Positions 1-9,283 of a stretch of 64,000 bases of DNA are shown here, piece by piece; the first letter of the stretch is position 1; every line of letters starts with the position of its first letter. Source of the stretch: CAZDKK01 sp964603725 (GTDB lineage Bacteria; Eisenbacteria; RBG-16-71-46; CAIMUX01; WJJG01); the NCBI GenBank assembly GCA_964603725.1, contig CAZRWW010000002.1:84550-148549 (forward strand), read 5' to 3'. The notes below the pieces were generated by a model. It saw nothing but the letters and a program-made list of their open reading frames with translations, ran no database searches and was not told where the DNA came from. Made by a program: the position numbers and the translations under genes.

Positions 1-443
1 ACTTCGTCCATCGAGAGGACGGAGTCGTAGTACTTGTCGATGGCGCGCTTGATCTGCTCGTCGGTCGAGACGAAGGGCTCGACCTCGAGGTTGGTGATGA
101 ACTTGACGTCGTCGATGGCGAAGAAGTTGGCCGGGTTGGCCATGGCGACCATGAGCTGCTTGCCCATGCGCTTGAAGGGGATCAGGCTGAACTTGGTCGC
201 CACCTCGGAGGGCACGAGGCGCACGACGTTCGGGTCGATCTCCTCGGCGTCGAGGCGGACGCTGGGCGTGCCGAAGTGCTCGCCCAGGAAGCGCAGGAGC
301 TGGTTCTCTTCGACCGCGCCCATCTTGACGAGGTGGGTCGTCAGATCGCCGCCTTGCGAGCGCTCGATCTTCTGAGCCTTCTTGAGGTCCTCATCCTTGA
401 TGAGGCCGGCCTCGAGAAGCTTCAGACCCAGATCCGCCTTCAC
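1..443 (-). CDS. pilB: Type IV pilus assembly / type II secretion ATPase PilB (GspE family), N-terminal part
   Basis: The first 147 codons of a gene that runs off the left edge. The translation reads as the N-terminal regulatory domain of the GspE/PilB extension ATPases: a helical segment with LLEAGLIKDEDLKKA, then LVKMGAVEENQLLRFLGEHF and VPSEVATKFSLIPFKRMG. The last motif and the following AMANPANFFAIDDVKF are very characteristic of the family. The ATPase core would lie outside the window. I chose the GTG at 443 because GGGAGG lies a few bases upstream. The enzyme would power pilus extension at the inner membrane; a ComEA-like protein lies just upstream, which fits a pilus/DNA-uptake context. 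Confidence 0.9.
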   Translation of the reverse strand, partial: MKADLGLKLLEAGLIKDEDLKKAQKIERSQGGDLTTHLVKMGAVEENQLLRFLGEHFGTPSVRLDAEEIDPNVVRLVPSEVATKFSLIPFKRMGKQLMVAMANPANFFAIDDVKFITNLEVEPFVSTDEQIKRAIDKYYDSVLSMDE

Positions 444-754
444 CGCGTGACCTCCCAGGCGTGGATTCTCGCCGGGGGCTCCCCCCTGGACGCTGGCTGC
501 GGCGAGGGGGGGCTCCGGGGCAGCCCTTCGCGGACTGCCGTGGCCGAGCCCGCCCAGTCGCACGCCGGCAGCTGGGCATGCGGAAGCCTCGGAGGGTCCG
601 GGTTCGCACATCGTGTGCCAGGGGCGGCGATCGATGCGAGGCCAGGCCAGAGCGCCCCAACCTCAATCCGCCCATGCGAATGGGCGCAGGCTCACTTGGG
701 CCAGGGAGGGCGGTCGCGCGCGGGTGCGGTCGCGGGCGAGCGGTTTGCGCCCCG
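444..754. other. Intergenic stretch, no gene recognised
   Basis: About 310 bases between the comEA-like stop and the pilB start. It is G/C-rich with several runs of C or G and no reading frame resembling a known protein on either strand. It presumably carries the pilB promoter and leader; the only recognisable element is the pilB ribosome binding site next to 443. Confidence 0.5.
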
Positions 755-1348
755 TCATTGCTTCCTGCAATCGCCCTTGACGCAGACGAGCTCGGCCAGC
801 CTGGCAAAACGCTTCTCGCCCACCCCGCGGACGTCGCGTAGCTCGGCAATGCTTTGAAACCCCGAGCGTTCGCGCCGGAGGGCGAGAATGCGGCCGGCCA
901 GGGCAGGGCCCACGCCGGGCAGCTCGAGCAGATCAAGGCTGTCGGCCGCATTCAGGTCCAGATAGCCTCTGTGGAAGGGATTGGGGCGCTCGACCGCGGT
1001 CGACAGGCGCCCGGCGGGCGTCTCCGGTTCGGCTTGAACCGAAGGCCCCCCGGCTGACGCGCGCGGGATCGCCGCCGGCGGCCCGACCGAGGTCCCCGAG
1101 GAATCCTCGCCCGGGGTCTCCGGGGAAGGGTCCCGCGACGTCCCGGGGGGCGTATCGCCAGGGCCCACGCGTTCGCCGCGGTCCGGGGGCAGCGCTCCGC
1201 CGCCGAGGACCTCGACCGCCGCGGGCCGGCTCCCCACGATGCCCGCCGGCAGCAGGCCGAGCCGCGCCAGCCCCCCCAGGGCGTACCCCGCCCCGAGCAG
1301 CACGATCAGGAGCGCCACCAGACGGCGCTCCGCCGGTGTGAAGAACAC
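755..1348 (-). CDS. ComEA-like helix-hairpin-helix DNA-binding protein, membrane anchored
   Basis: A 197-residue protein. Near the N-terminus there is one membrane segment (RRLVALLIVLLGAGYALGG). A Pro/Gly/Ser-rich spacer of about 90 residues follows. The C-terminal 65 residues contain two helix-hairpin-helix motifs (YLDLNAADSLDLLELPGVGP and ELRDVRGVGEKRFARL), the ComEA signature. ComEA proteins bind incoming double-stranded DNA at the membrane during natural transformation. I chose the GTG at 1348, preceded by GGGGGGAAG; an upstream in-frame extension exists but crosses a tandem-repeat array and looks non-coding. The pilB gene downstream supports a DNA-uptake role. Other small HhH proteins cannot be excluded. 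Confidence 0.8.
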   Translation of the reverse strand: MFFTPAERRLVALLIVLLGAGYALGGLARLGLLPAGIVGSRPAAVEVLGGGALPPDRGERVGPGDTPPGTSRDPSPETPGEDSSGTSVGPPAAIPRASAGGPSVQAEPETPAGRLSTAVERPNPFHRGYLDLNAADSLDLLELPGVGPALAGRILALRRERSGFQSIAELRDVRGVGEKRFARLAELVCVKGDCRKQ

Positions 1349-1424
1349 TCGCGCTTCCCCCCGGTGCGTCGTGAGCGCGGCTGGCGAGGCGACGCAGCCG
1401 TGCAACCATGCGCAGCGTCCGCAC

Positions 1425-1534
1425 GGGGCGGTCGAACGCGCTGCCGAACGGGGCGGTCGAACGCGCTGCCGAACGGGGCGGTCGAACGCGCTGCCGCACG
1501 GGGCGGTCGAACGCGCTGCCGCACGGGGCGGTCG
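1425..1534. repeat. 25-bp tandem repeat array, 4 full copies plus a partial fifth
   Basis: Units of 25 bp starting GGGGCGGTCGAACGCGCTGC begin at 1425, 1450, 1475 and 1500, with a truncated copy at 1525. The copies are nearly identical; the only variation is GAAC versus GCAC at the unit end. The array lies between the stop of the barrel gene (1557) and the start of comEA (1348), so it belongs to the comEA leader or an upstream spacer. There are no spacers between units, so it is not a CRISPR. Confidence 0.95.
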
Positions 1535-1556
1535 GCGGCATGCGATCGGTCCGGCC

Positions 1557-3695
1557 TCAGTCGACGAAGTGCCACTCCAGGCCGATGGTGCTGCTGCGGT
1601 AGGGCAGGGCACCCCAGTCTTCGTCGTGGGTCGCCGATTCGAAGAACTCGTCGGTGAGATTCCGGAAACGCACGAACAGATGGGCGCGCTCGAGGAAGGC
1701 GGCGTGGATCTCGGCATCGAGCTGAACACGCGCGGGCACCGCTCCGCGGGGCGTATCCCACTGGCCCTGGCCCTCCGCGATCACGCCGGCCTCGTAGGCC
1801 AGGTCGCCCTTGAAGGCTCGCCGCGCGATGAAGATCCCCCCCGACCCGTGGAACGGCGCGACCAGAATGGGCAACCGCTCGCCAGGAGGATCCAGCACCG
1901 TCGTGATGCTGCCCTCGACGCGCCAGCCCCACCCGATCGGCACGCGGCCCCGCAGTCGCGCGCCCGTGAGCGTCGCATCGCCCAGCGAATCCATCAGCTT
2001 CTCCCGGGTGCGCGCTTCCGGCAGCAGCGCGCCGGATTCGGCCGCGTCGAGGCCCAGAGCGTCGGCGATGTGGCGCACGAACACGGCAGCGCCGAGCCGC
2101 GCTCCGCTCGGCCGCCAGTCGGCCGCGAGCTCCGCATGCAGGAGGCGGCGGACCGGGTCGTCGGGTGCCGGGTCCTCGCCGAGCAGGTGCAGCCCCTCGC
2201 GCACCAGCGCATCGCCATCGGGCTCGAGCCGCGGGACGAACACGCTCGCTCGCCCGATCCAGGCCTCCGCGCTCACCTCCGCCGCCGGGCTCAGGCGTTG
2301 CGTCAGCACGAGGCGCGCCCGAGCGTGGCCGCCCGTCCACCAGGGGTCGGTCCACCCGACCGTGGCAACGACCGATCGCGGGCCGTCCTCCATCACCACC
2401 CCCATAGCCATCCCCGTGCCATTGGCGCTCCACGCGCTGTCGCCGGCGGCGCGGGCCGACCAGGACAACCTGACCCGCTCATAGGCCGCGGCGAGCAGCA
2501 ATTGCGCCGGTCCCATCGGAAGGGCCGTGTGGGTGGTCACGCCGAGCGTGCGCGCCTCGCGGCGGGCCGAGTCGGTCGGACCCCACCACTCGAGTCGCTC
2601 GCCCCGACGCGCCAAGTCGATCTGGGCGATGCGCCCGCTCCCCCAGGGCACCTGCGCGCCCGCGCTGAATCGCGTGCTGCCCCAGTAGAGCTTGCGGCCG
2701 TCCGACATCGTGTAGCGGCCGGTGCGATCGGAGGCGGTCAGACGGGGGGCGGCCAGCGGGGAAGCGCGATCGACTTGCGCCAGGAGGTTCTGGAAACCGG
2801 CGCCGCGATAGCGCTGCAGACCGTTGGGGTAGAACTGCCGTCCCTCCGAGCTGGCGTGCGCATAGGAGGCGAGCGCGCGCCACCGGCCGGTCTGGCGGGC
2901 GAGGAGAACATCCTGGGTTCCCGACCGAGCCACGCCCTCGGTGAACCGCACCTGGCTGGGGACGTCCTCCCAGACCGGCTCCTGGGACGCGGTCCAGATC
3001 AGGCCGTCACCGGCGGCGCCGAGCGGATCGAGGAAAGGGTCAGGGGCCAGGCAGCGCACCTCCCCGAGGACCAGGGGGCTCAGCGACTGGCACTGCGCCT
3101 CGCCCAGCGCCGGCCCCATCGTCGTTGCGCCGTCGAGCCACAGCGAGAGCCGCTCGACTCCGGGCCCCAGGTCATAGGGCACATCCCAGGCGATGGGGCT
3201 CCCCGCTTCGTGCAGGCCGAGGTGAGTCCCGCGCTTCAGCGCTTCGGAGAAGAGGCCGGCGGTGGAGTGGAACAACGCCTCGCGCCCCGCGCCCGGCTCG
3301 CCGGCGGCCCGGCCGAGCTGGGCCAGCAGCCAATCGCGTCGCCACCACAGCACAGGACGCGCGCCGGCCGAGTCAGCGCTGGCGGCGACCGCGGCCGAAT
3401 CGGGCAGCGCGTCCGCCGCGGCCGAGTCGGCCAGCGCGGCGACCGCGGCCGAGTCGGGCGCTGCGACGGGGGCGGGCGCGGGGCGACGCGGGGCTGGCCG
3501 GAACTGCGCGTGAGCGGGAGCGATCGCCCCGGGCCCCAGAATCCCCAGGGTCAGAGCCGCGGCGGTCAGGAGCGCTGGCCAGAGAACGCCAACCGAAGCG
3601 GGGGGTCGCGGGAAGTCGTCAGGCCGCGCCGCGCTCGAGCGCGTCGAGCTGGTCCACGGCGTCCTGGAAGTCTGGCCTGACGCGCAGGACCTCAC
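1557..3695 (-). CDS. Putative outer-membrane beta-barrel protein (TonB-receptor/porin-like)
   Basis: About 712 residues. A signal peptide core (LLTAAALTLGILGPGAIAPAHA, cleaved before Q) is followed by an Ala/Asp/Ser repeat region (DSAAVAALADSAAADALPDS). Then come many alternating polar/aromatic strands and a final strand ending in a motif with Trp and Phe near the C-terminus (TIGLEWHFVD), typical of barrels. No plug domain was recognised, so the substrate is unknown. No ATG, GTG or TTG lies directly before the signal peptide. The best start is the GTG at 3695, preceded by AAGGAG and lying inside the upstream TPR gene; this gives a long n-region of about 35 residues. It overlaps the TPR gene by 77 bases, so the two are probably co-translated. 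Confidence 0.7.
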   Translation of the reverse strand: MRSCASGQTSRTPWTSSTRSSAARPDDFPRPPASVGVLWPALLTAAALTLGILGPGAIAPAHAQFRPAPRRPAPAPVAAPDSAAVAALADSAAADALPDSAAVAASADSAGARPVLWWRRDWLLAQLGRAAGEPGAGREALFHSTAGLFSEALKRGTHLGLHEAGSPIAWDVPYDLGPGVERLSLWLDGATTMGPALGEAQCQSLSPLVLGEVRCLAPDPFLDPLGAAGDGLIWTASQEPVWEDVPSQVRFTEGVARSGTQDVLLARQTGRWRALASYAHASSEGRQFYPNGLQRYRGAGFQNLLAQVDRASPLAAPRLTASDRTGRYTMSDGRKLYWGSTRFSAGAQVPWGSGRIAQIDLARRGERLEWWGPTDSARREARTLGVTTHTALPMGPAQLLLAAAYERVRLSWSARAAGDSAWSANGTGMAMGVVMEDGPRSVVATVGWTDPWWTGGHARARLVLTQRLSPAAEVSAEAWIGRASVFVPRLEPDGDALVREGLHLLGEDPAPDDPVRRLLHAELAADWRPSGARLGAAVFVRHIADALGLDAAESGALLPEARTREKLMDSLGDATLTGARLRGRVPIGWGWRVEGSITTVLDPPGERLPILVAPFHGSGGIFIARRAFKGDLAYEAGVIAEGQGQWDTPRGAVPARVQLDAEIHAAFLERAHLFVRFRNLTDEFFESATHDEDWGALPYRSSTIGLEWHFVD

Positions 3696-5742
3696 GCATG
3701 CACTCCTTGGCCTCTTCGATCTCCCCCACGCGGGCGTGCTCGAGTCCCAGCAGGAAGGTGATGCCGGCGCTCTCCTGAGACTCGGTCTGGGGGATCTCGA
3801 GCGCCAGGCGGAACTCCTCGATCGCCTCGCGGTGGCGCTCGAGCCGCGCGAAGCACTTGCCGCGCAGCTCGCGCAGCCGCAGCTCCAATTCGCGCGGCAG
3901 CTCCTGGCAGGCCAGCGCAACATCGAACTCCTCGAGCGCCTCCTCGAGCAGGCCCATTTCCTGATGCGAGACGCCCAGGTCGTAGTGCGCCTGCGGGTCG
4001 TTGTCTCCGACCTGCTGGCGGACACCCTCGCGGAACTCGTCCAGGAGGGCCCCGATCTCCATCCAGTCCTGCTGGTCGCGCCGCACTTCCGCCGGCTCCT
4101 CGCGGACCGCCACGACGGTGTCCCGCGCCTCGAGCACGGCCTGCACCGGCCCGGGATGCTCCTCCGCCGACAGGTCGGCGCCGATCACACCCAGCTCCCG
4201 GAAGCGCGCCATGCGGCGGCGGGCGGTTTCGTTCTGCGGGTCGCGCCGCAGGACTTCGCGGAAGGCCCCCACCGCATCCTGGAGCTCTCCATCGCGGATG
4301 AGCAAGTCGCCCTTCAGGAGGAACCCGCGAACAATGCCCGCATTGTGTTGAAGGGCCCGGGAGATCTCAACGAGTTTCTCGACCGCCTCCATGCAGGGAT
4401 CGTGCTGGATCCACTCCTCCACGCGCTTGAGCGCGATCGTCCACTGCTCGGCCGCCACGGCCTGCCGCGTGGCGGCGGCCGGATCCGCCAGGCGCCCGGC
4501 CGGCGCCGACTGGTCTTCGACTTCGATGCCCAGCTCGGCGGCCACCACCTCCAGCTCCCTGGCCGCATCCTCCGGAATCTCCAGAACCACTTCCTCGGCC
4601 CCGCTCGCCGACCCGTGCCCGGGGGTTCCGGGCCTCTCGCGCTCCGGCGCTCCCATCGCCGCGCGGGCCGCTTCGATCACCTGCACGGCCTCGCTGCGCG
4701 CGCGGGCGTCGTCGTCGCCCGCCGTCGCGGACTCGACCCGATCTGCATCCCCTTCACCCGGGGGCGCGCTGTCCGGCTCGTCCAGATCGATCTCCCCGAA
4801 GTTGGCTGGATTGCCGGGCACGCGCGCGGGGACCGATCTGGCCTCCGCGCGCCGGTCGAGGCCGGTCTCGGCCTGCGGCCCCCCGTCTCCGTGGGCCGCG
4901 AACTCCGGCTCCACCTCGAGCCGCACCTCGCCACCTGCCGCCGCCCGCGACCCCTCGAGATCCGCCGGGCCCAGACAGGGCGTGGTCGACTGGTCCGTCT
5001 CGAGCCCTTCCTCCTCGGCGCTCAGCGCGATCACGGCGTCGGTCTGCGGCGCGACCGGAAGGACCGCCGCGCCGCTTGGCGCCGGGGCTCCGTCGCCCTG
5101 ATCCCGCTCCGCCGCGCCCGCACCCACGCCCACGCGCAAGGCCGCGCCCGGATCCATGTCGTCGGCCCGGGCCCGGAGGTCTGCCGCCAGCTTCTGGGCG
5201 CCCGCCGCGCGGGCCGTCTCGGAGGCGCGCACGAGGAGCTCGGCCGCTTCGTCCGGCCGGTCCAGATCCTCAAGGATGCCCGCCAGCTTGAGCGCCATGT
5301 CGGCGCTGCGCGGCGCAATCGCCGCCGCCGCCGCCAGGGTCTCGCGGAAATCCTCGCTGCTCCGCCGGTCGGCCGGCGTTCGCTCGAGAAAACACAGGTA
5401 GGCCGCCAGCCCGTCGCTGTAGAGCTCCTCGCCGACGTACAGGTCGCCCATCAGGCGATAGACCACGTCGTGATCGGGCTTCAGGCGGATGATCTTGCGG
5501 CACAGCGCCACGCCGTTGCGGTGGAAGCCGAGCTTGTTGTAGGCCCGGATGGCGGCCTCGTAGTGCGCGACCGCATCATCCCGATTGCCGATGCGCTCGT
5601 GCAGGTCGCCGACGTAGAGGTGGTCGTAGGGATCGACTTCCCCCGAGTTCAGAAGCGGCTCGTAGGCGGCCAGCGCCTTGACGATCTGGCCGGACTTGGC
5701 CAGCTTCTGCGCGTTGCGTCTGATGGAGATGTTCTTCTGCAA
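3619..5742 (-). CDS. Tetratricopeptide-repeat protein
   Basis: About 707 residues, soluble, no signal peptide. The N-terminal third is a run of TPR-like helices (AQKLAKSGQIVKALAAYEPL, then DHLYVGDLHERIGNRDDAVA and RLMGDLYVGEELYSDGLAAY). A long acidic, low-complexity middle follows, then a second TPR block (YDLGVSHQEMGLLEEALEEF, KCFARLERHREAIEEFRLAL, LGLEHARVGEIEEAKECMRE). Such proteins are protein-protein scaffolds; no enzymatic domain is visible. I favour the TTG at 5742 because the sequence from there (QKNISIRRNAQKLAKSGQ) begins the conserved part; a TTG at 5784 is possible. The downstream barrel gene starts inside this one. Confidence 0.8.
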   Translation of the reverse strand: MQKNISIRRNAQKLAKSGQIVKALAAYEPLLNSGEVDPYDHLYVGDLHERIGNRDDAVAHYEAAIRAYNKLGFHRNGVALCRKIIRLKPDHDVVYRLMGDLYVGEELYSDGLAAYLCFLERTPADRRSSEDFRETLAAAAAIAPRSADMALKLAGILEDLDRPDEAAELLVRASETARAAGAQKLAADLRARADDMDPGAALRVGVGAGAAERDQGDGAPAPSGAAVLPVAPQTDAVIALSAEEEGLETDQSTTPCLGPADLEGSRAAAGGEVRLEVEPEFAAHGDGGPQAETGLDRRAEARSVPARVPGNPANFGEIDLDEPDSAPPGEGDADRVESATAGDDDARARSEAVQVIEAARAAMGAPERERPGTPGHGSASGAEEVVLEIPEDAARELEVVAAELGIEVEDQSAPAGRLADPAAATRQAVAAEQWTIALKRVEEWIQHDPCMEAVEKLVEISRALQHNAGIVRGFLLKGDLLIRDGELQDAVGAFREVLRRDPQNETARRRMARFRELGVIGADLSAEEHPGPVQAVLEARDTVVAVREEPAEVRRDQQDWMEIGALLDEFREGVRQQVGDNDPQAHYDLGVSHQEMGLLEEALEEFDVALACQELPRELELRLRELRGKCFARLERHREAIEEFRLALEIPQTESQESAGITFLLGLEHARVGEIEEAKECMREVLRVRPDFQDAVDQLDALERGAA

Positions 5743-5870
5743 TGCCAGCGACCCCCGCGCCCAGAGCCGGGTTTGCCAGGGCAAGGAACTTGCTTTCCCT
5801 ACGCGGTATCGACCGGTCCGCCTGCGATCTCAACCGGGGGCGGCGGGAATCTTGCCGATCGCGGCGACGA

Positions 5871-7184
5871 TCAAGGCTCGGCGCCGGGTTTCGGGCGCAC
5901 GGGGGGTGCGGCGTGGTTGCGCAGCGCCACTTGGCCCGCCAGAACGAGGTCCCGCAGGTCGGAGTGGCCGACGTGGTAAGGCAGGCGGGCGTAGGAGGGC
6001 GCGTGCAAGATCTGGAGGTCGGCCCGGTAGCCCGGCGCCAGAGCGCCGCACTCGCCCGCCAAACCCAACGCCGCGGCGGCGTTGTAGGTGGCGGCCGTCA
6101 CGGCCTCGGCGGGGGTCAAGCCCATCTCGCGGCAGGCCAGCGCGATGATCCAGGGCATCGACTCGGTCATCGAGCTGCCGGGATTGCAGTCGGTGGCCAG
6201 GGCCACGGGGACGCCGAGCTCGACCATCCGGCGGGCCGGGGCATAGGCGGCGGCGCGCAGCGAAAAGAGCGTGCCGGGCAGCAGCACCGCGACGACGCCG
6301 GCCTGGGCCATGCGGCGCAGCCCCTCCTCCGACACCTTGCCCAGGTGATCGGCCGAGACCGCTCCGACCTCCGCCGCCAGCTCGGCGCCGCCGGTGGCCT
6401 CGATCTCATCGGCGTGGAGCTTCGGCATCAGGCCCGCCCGGCGGGCGGCCAGCAGGATGCGCCGAGACTGGTCGACGGTGAAGACGCCCCGCTCGCAGAA
6501 GACGTCGCAGAAGCGCGCGATGCCCAGCGCCGCCGCCTCGGGGATCATCCGCTCGACGAGCAGATCGACATAGGCCTCCGGGTCCGCGGCGTGCTCGCGC
6601 GGAATCTCGTGCGCCCCCAGAAACGTCGCCACGATCCGCACGCGATGGCGGGCGGCCAGCTCGCCGATCAGGCGCAGGGCGCGCAGCTCCTGATCGGTCG
6701 CGAGACCATAGCCGGTCTTGATCTCCACGGTGCCCGTGCCGTAGGCCGCCATCTGGTCCAGACGGAGCAGCGAGCCGGCCAGAATCGCCGCGTCCTCCGC
6801 CGCGCGGAACATGCGCACGCTGGAGTGGATGCCGCCGCCGGCGGCCGCGATCTCCATGTACGTCTTGCCGCGCAGGCGCTCCTCGAACTCCCATTCGCGC
6901 GTGCCGGCGAAGAGCACGTGCGTGTGCGGGTCGACGAAGGCGGGCAGCACGACGCACTCCGCGGCATCGATCTCATCGCCGTGCGGCCGGAGGCGGCACT
7001 GCCCGCGCACCTGCTCGGTCGTGCCCACGGTCGCGATCCGGCCGCCGGCCACGGCCAGCGCGCCATCCTCGATCAGGCCCAGCGCCGACATCTGGGGCCC
7101 GCGCTTGGGCGCTCCGCCCGCGAGGGGCGCGAGGGTCAACAGCTGCCGCGCCCCCGTGATGATCAGATCCGCTTCGATCTTCAC
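5871..7184 (-). CDS. hutI: Imidazolonepropionase
   Basis: A 437-residue cytosolic amidohydrolase, the usual size for HutI, which opens 4-imidazolone-5-propionate to N-formimino-L-glutamate in histidine degradation. Visible signatures are the metal-binding HxH in PAFVDPHTHVLFAG (residues 87-89), the family-specific REWEFEERLRGKTYMEIAAA and GGGIHSSV, TVEIKTGYGL, the GAHEIPREH motif, HADEI, SADHL and the metal-binding Asp in ATDCNPGSSMTESM. The start is a GTG at 7184 that overlaps the stop of the upstream helicase gene by four bases (GTGA). No hutH, hutU or hutG is nearby, so the rest of the pathway must be encoded elsewhere. Confidence 0.96.
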   Translation of the reverse strand: MKIEADLIITGARQLLTLAPLAGGAPKRGPQMSALGLIEDGALAVAGGRIATVGTTEQVRGQCRLRPHGDEIDAAECVVLPAFVDPHTHVLFAGTREWEFEERLRGKTYMEIAAAGGGIHSSVRMFRAAEDAAILAGSLLRLDQMAAYGTGTVEIKTGYGLATDQELRALRLIGELAARHRVRIVATFLGAHEIPREHAADPEAYVDLLVERMIPEAAALGIARFCDVFCERGVFTVDQSRRILLAARRAGLMPKLHADEIEATGGAELAAEVGAVSADHLGKVSEEGLRRMAQAGVVAVLLPGTLFSLRAAAYAPARRMVELGVPVALATDCNPGSSMTESMPWIIALACREMGLTPAEAVTAATYNAAAALGLAGECGALAPGYRADLQILHAPSYARLPYHVGHSDLRDLVLAGQVALRNHAAPPVRPKPGAEP

Positions 7185-9283
7185 GCCTCACCCTCCTCGA
7201 ACCAGGCCCGGGCGCGGCGCACGAGCTCCGCCGCTTCGCCGACGGCCGCCGGGGGCGAGGGCATGGCCGCGCAGATGACCGGCCCGTAGTTGGCCCGGAC
7301 CATGCGCGGGTCGAGCACCACGCAGACGCCGCGGTCGCCGCGGCGGCGGATGAGCCGGCCCCCGCCCTGGCGCATGCGCAGCACGGCTTCGGGCAGAGCG
7401 TACTCGGTGAAGAACCCCGGACGGCCTTCCTCAAGCAGGCGCTCCGAAATCGCCTCGACACGCGGGTCGGTCGGCACGGTAAAGGGCAGCCGGGTGACGA
7501 TCAGCACTTCCAGATCTCGGCCCGGGAAGTCCACGCCCTGCCAGAAGCTGGCGGTGCCGAGCAGCACCGCGCGCTCGGCGGCGCGGAAGCGCGCCATGAG
7601 CTGCGCCCGCGGGGTCTCGCGGCTCTGTCCCAGAATCACCAGACCGGCCAGCTCCGGACGCTGCGCGAGGTCATCCCAGACCGCCCGCAGCGAGCGGTGC
7701 GACGGGAACAGGACGAGAGTCTAGCGACTCACCGCCGCGAGCAGCTCCGCGATCGCGCCCGCCAGGAAGCTCTCGTAGCCCGGATCGCGCGGATCGACCG
7801 CGTACGTCGCCACCAGGGTCAAGAGCTGGCGGTCGAACTCGAACGGGCTGGCGAGCTGGAGATGCACGGCCTCGCCGCGGTCCAGGCCGACCTGACGCTC
7901 GAAGTAGCCGAAGTCGTCGCCCGCCGCCAGGGTGGCCGACGTGAACACCACGGCCGCGTGCTCGTCGAGCAGGTGCGCGCGCAGCGCCGGACCGGTTTCG
8001 AGCGGCAGCGAGGAAAGCTGCGGGCCACGCGCGGGCGAAGACTCGATCACGTAGACCTCGCGGCGATCATCGGGCGCCAGCAGGGCGGCCAGCGCCTGCT
8101 CCTCTTCGCGCAGCTCTTCCAGCGCCGCCTCGGCCGCCTCCAGCGTGTCGGCCAGATCCTCGCTGCGAACCCCCTCGTCCAGCTCGGCGAGAACGGCGGC
8201 GTGGAGGCGCCCGCCCAGCTCGACGGCGCGCCGCGCCGCCTGCACCAGAAGCTCCCCCTCGGGGGGCAAGAGGCCCTCGTCGCACGCGCGGCGGTCGTAG
8301 CGCCTGCGCTCACCCTCGCGGGGAAAGCCCTCGCGCCCGCGCAGCGCGGCGAAGTAGGCGCGGGCCTGTTCGAGCAAGGCCCGCGCCTCCTGCTCGAACT
8401 CGTTGATGCGACCCATCAGATTGCGGCGCGTCACCTGGGAGCGCACCGCCCGCGCCGCGCGCCTCAGCCGGTCGCTGGCGCCCGGCTCGCCCGCGCCCCC
8501 CAGCCGCAGCGCCCGCTCCTCGAACGACCGGGCCGAGACGGTGCGACTGAGCGGCTCGAGGGCCGCTTCGGGCAATTCGTGGGCCTCGTCGACGATCACC
8601 ACCCGGTGCTCGGGCAGGATGCCCCCACCGCCGAAGACATCGGCCAGCAGCAGCGAGTGGTTCACGACCACGATCTCGGCCTCGCGCGCTTCGCGGCGGG
8701 CCTTCTTGTGAAAGCAGCCGGTTTCCGGACGGCACAGCCGGCTGCGACAGAAGCGCGCGTCGCCCCCGATCTCGGCCCACACCCGCGCGCCTCGCGGCCC
8801 CAGATCGGGCGCCTCGGAGAAGGCCCCGCTGTCGGTGCCCTGCACCCACGCTTCCAGCCGCTCGACCGCCCAGCGCCCGTCGGCGCCGGCGCCTTTCTCC
8901 TCGACGAAGAGGTTCCAGCGCCGCCGGCACAGGTAGTTGGCGCGCCCCTTCAAGGCGACAATGCGCAGATCCGGATGCACCAGGCGCCGCAGCCGGGGAG
9001 CTTCCTGGTTGAGGATCTGGTCCTGCAGGTGGCGGGTGTAGGAGCTGATGATGACCGGCTCGCGGTGTGCGCGCGCGTACAAGGCGGCGGGCACGAGGTA
9101 GGCCATGGTCTTGCCCACGCCGGTGGGCGCCTCGGAAATCAGCAGCCACTCGTGGAACAGCGCCTCGAGCACGCGCTGGCCCATCTCGAGCTGTTGCGGC
9201 CGGGCGTCGTATCGGTCGACGACCTTGGCCAGCAGGCCGCCGGCGCCCAGGATCTCCGTCAGGATCCGCTGCTCGCGCTGCAC
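7181..9283 (-). pseudogene. dinG: DinG/XPD-type ATP-dependent DNA helicase interrupted by an in-frame TAG
   Basis: Read through, this is a 700-codon Fe-S superfamily 2 helicase. The N-terminal part (520 codons) has Walker A EAPTGVGKT at about residues 51-59, Fe-S cysteines around ANYLCRRRWNLF and CRSRLCRPETGCF, and the DEAH box VIVDEAHELPE. Its end, LLAAVSR, meets TAG at 7721-7723, and the same frame continues immediately with TLVLFPSHRSLRAVWDDLAQ, motif IV of the family. The C-terminal motifs follow: GTASFWQGVDFPG and GGGRLIRRRGDRGVCVVLDP. Nothing else is damaged. TAG is a normal stop in this window (ligA, the Omp85 gene, the Nudix gene), so this is a point nonsense mutation, an assembly error or a readthrough site. 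Start chosen at GTG 9283, after CAGGGGGCC; a TTG at 9322 is possible. Confidence 0.85.

Noticed and set aside
34..375. Plus-strand frame at the left edge
   Set aside because: It lies antisense to the clear PilB N-terminal domain and its translation has no recognisable content.
7721..7723. TAG reassigned to an amino acid (alternative code or pyrrolysine)
   Set aside because: ligA, the Omp85 gene, the foldase gene, the Nudix gene and lipB-lipA all end at TAG at the expected family length, so TAG works as a stop.
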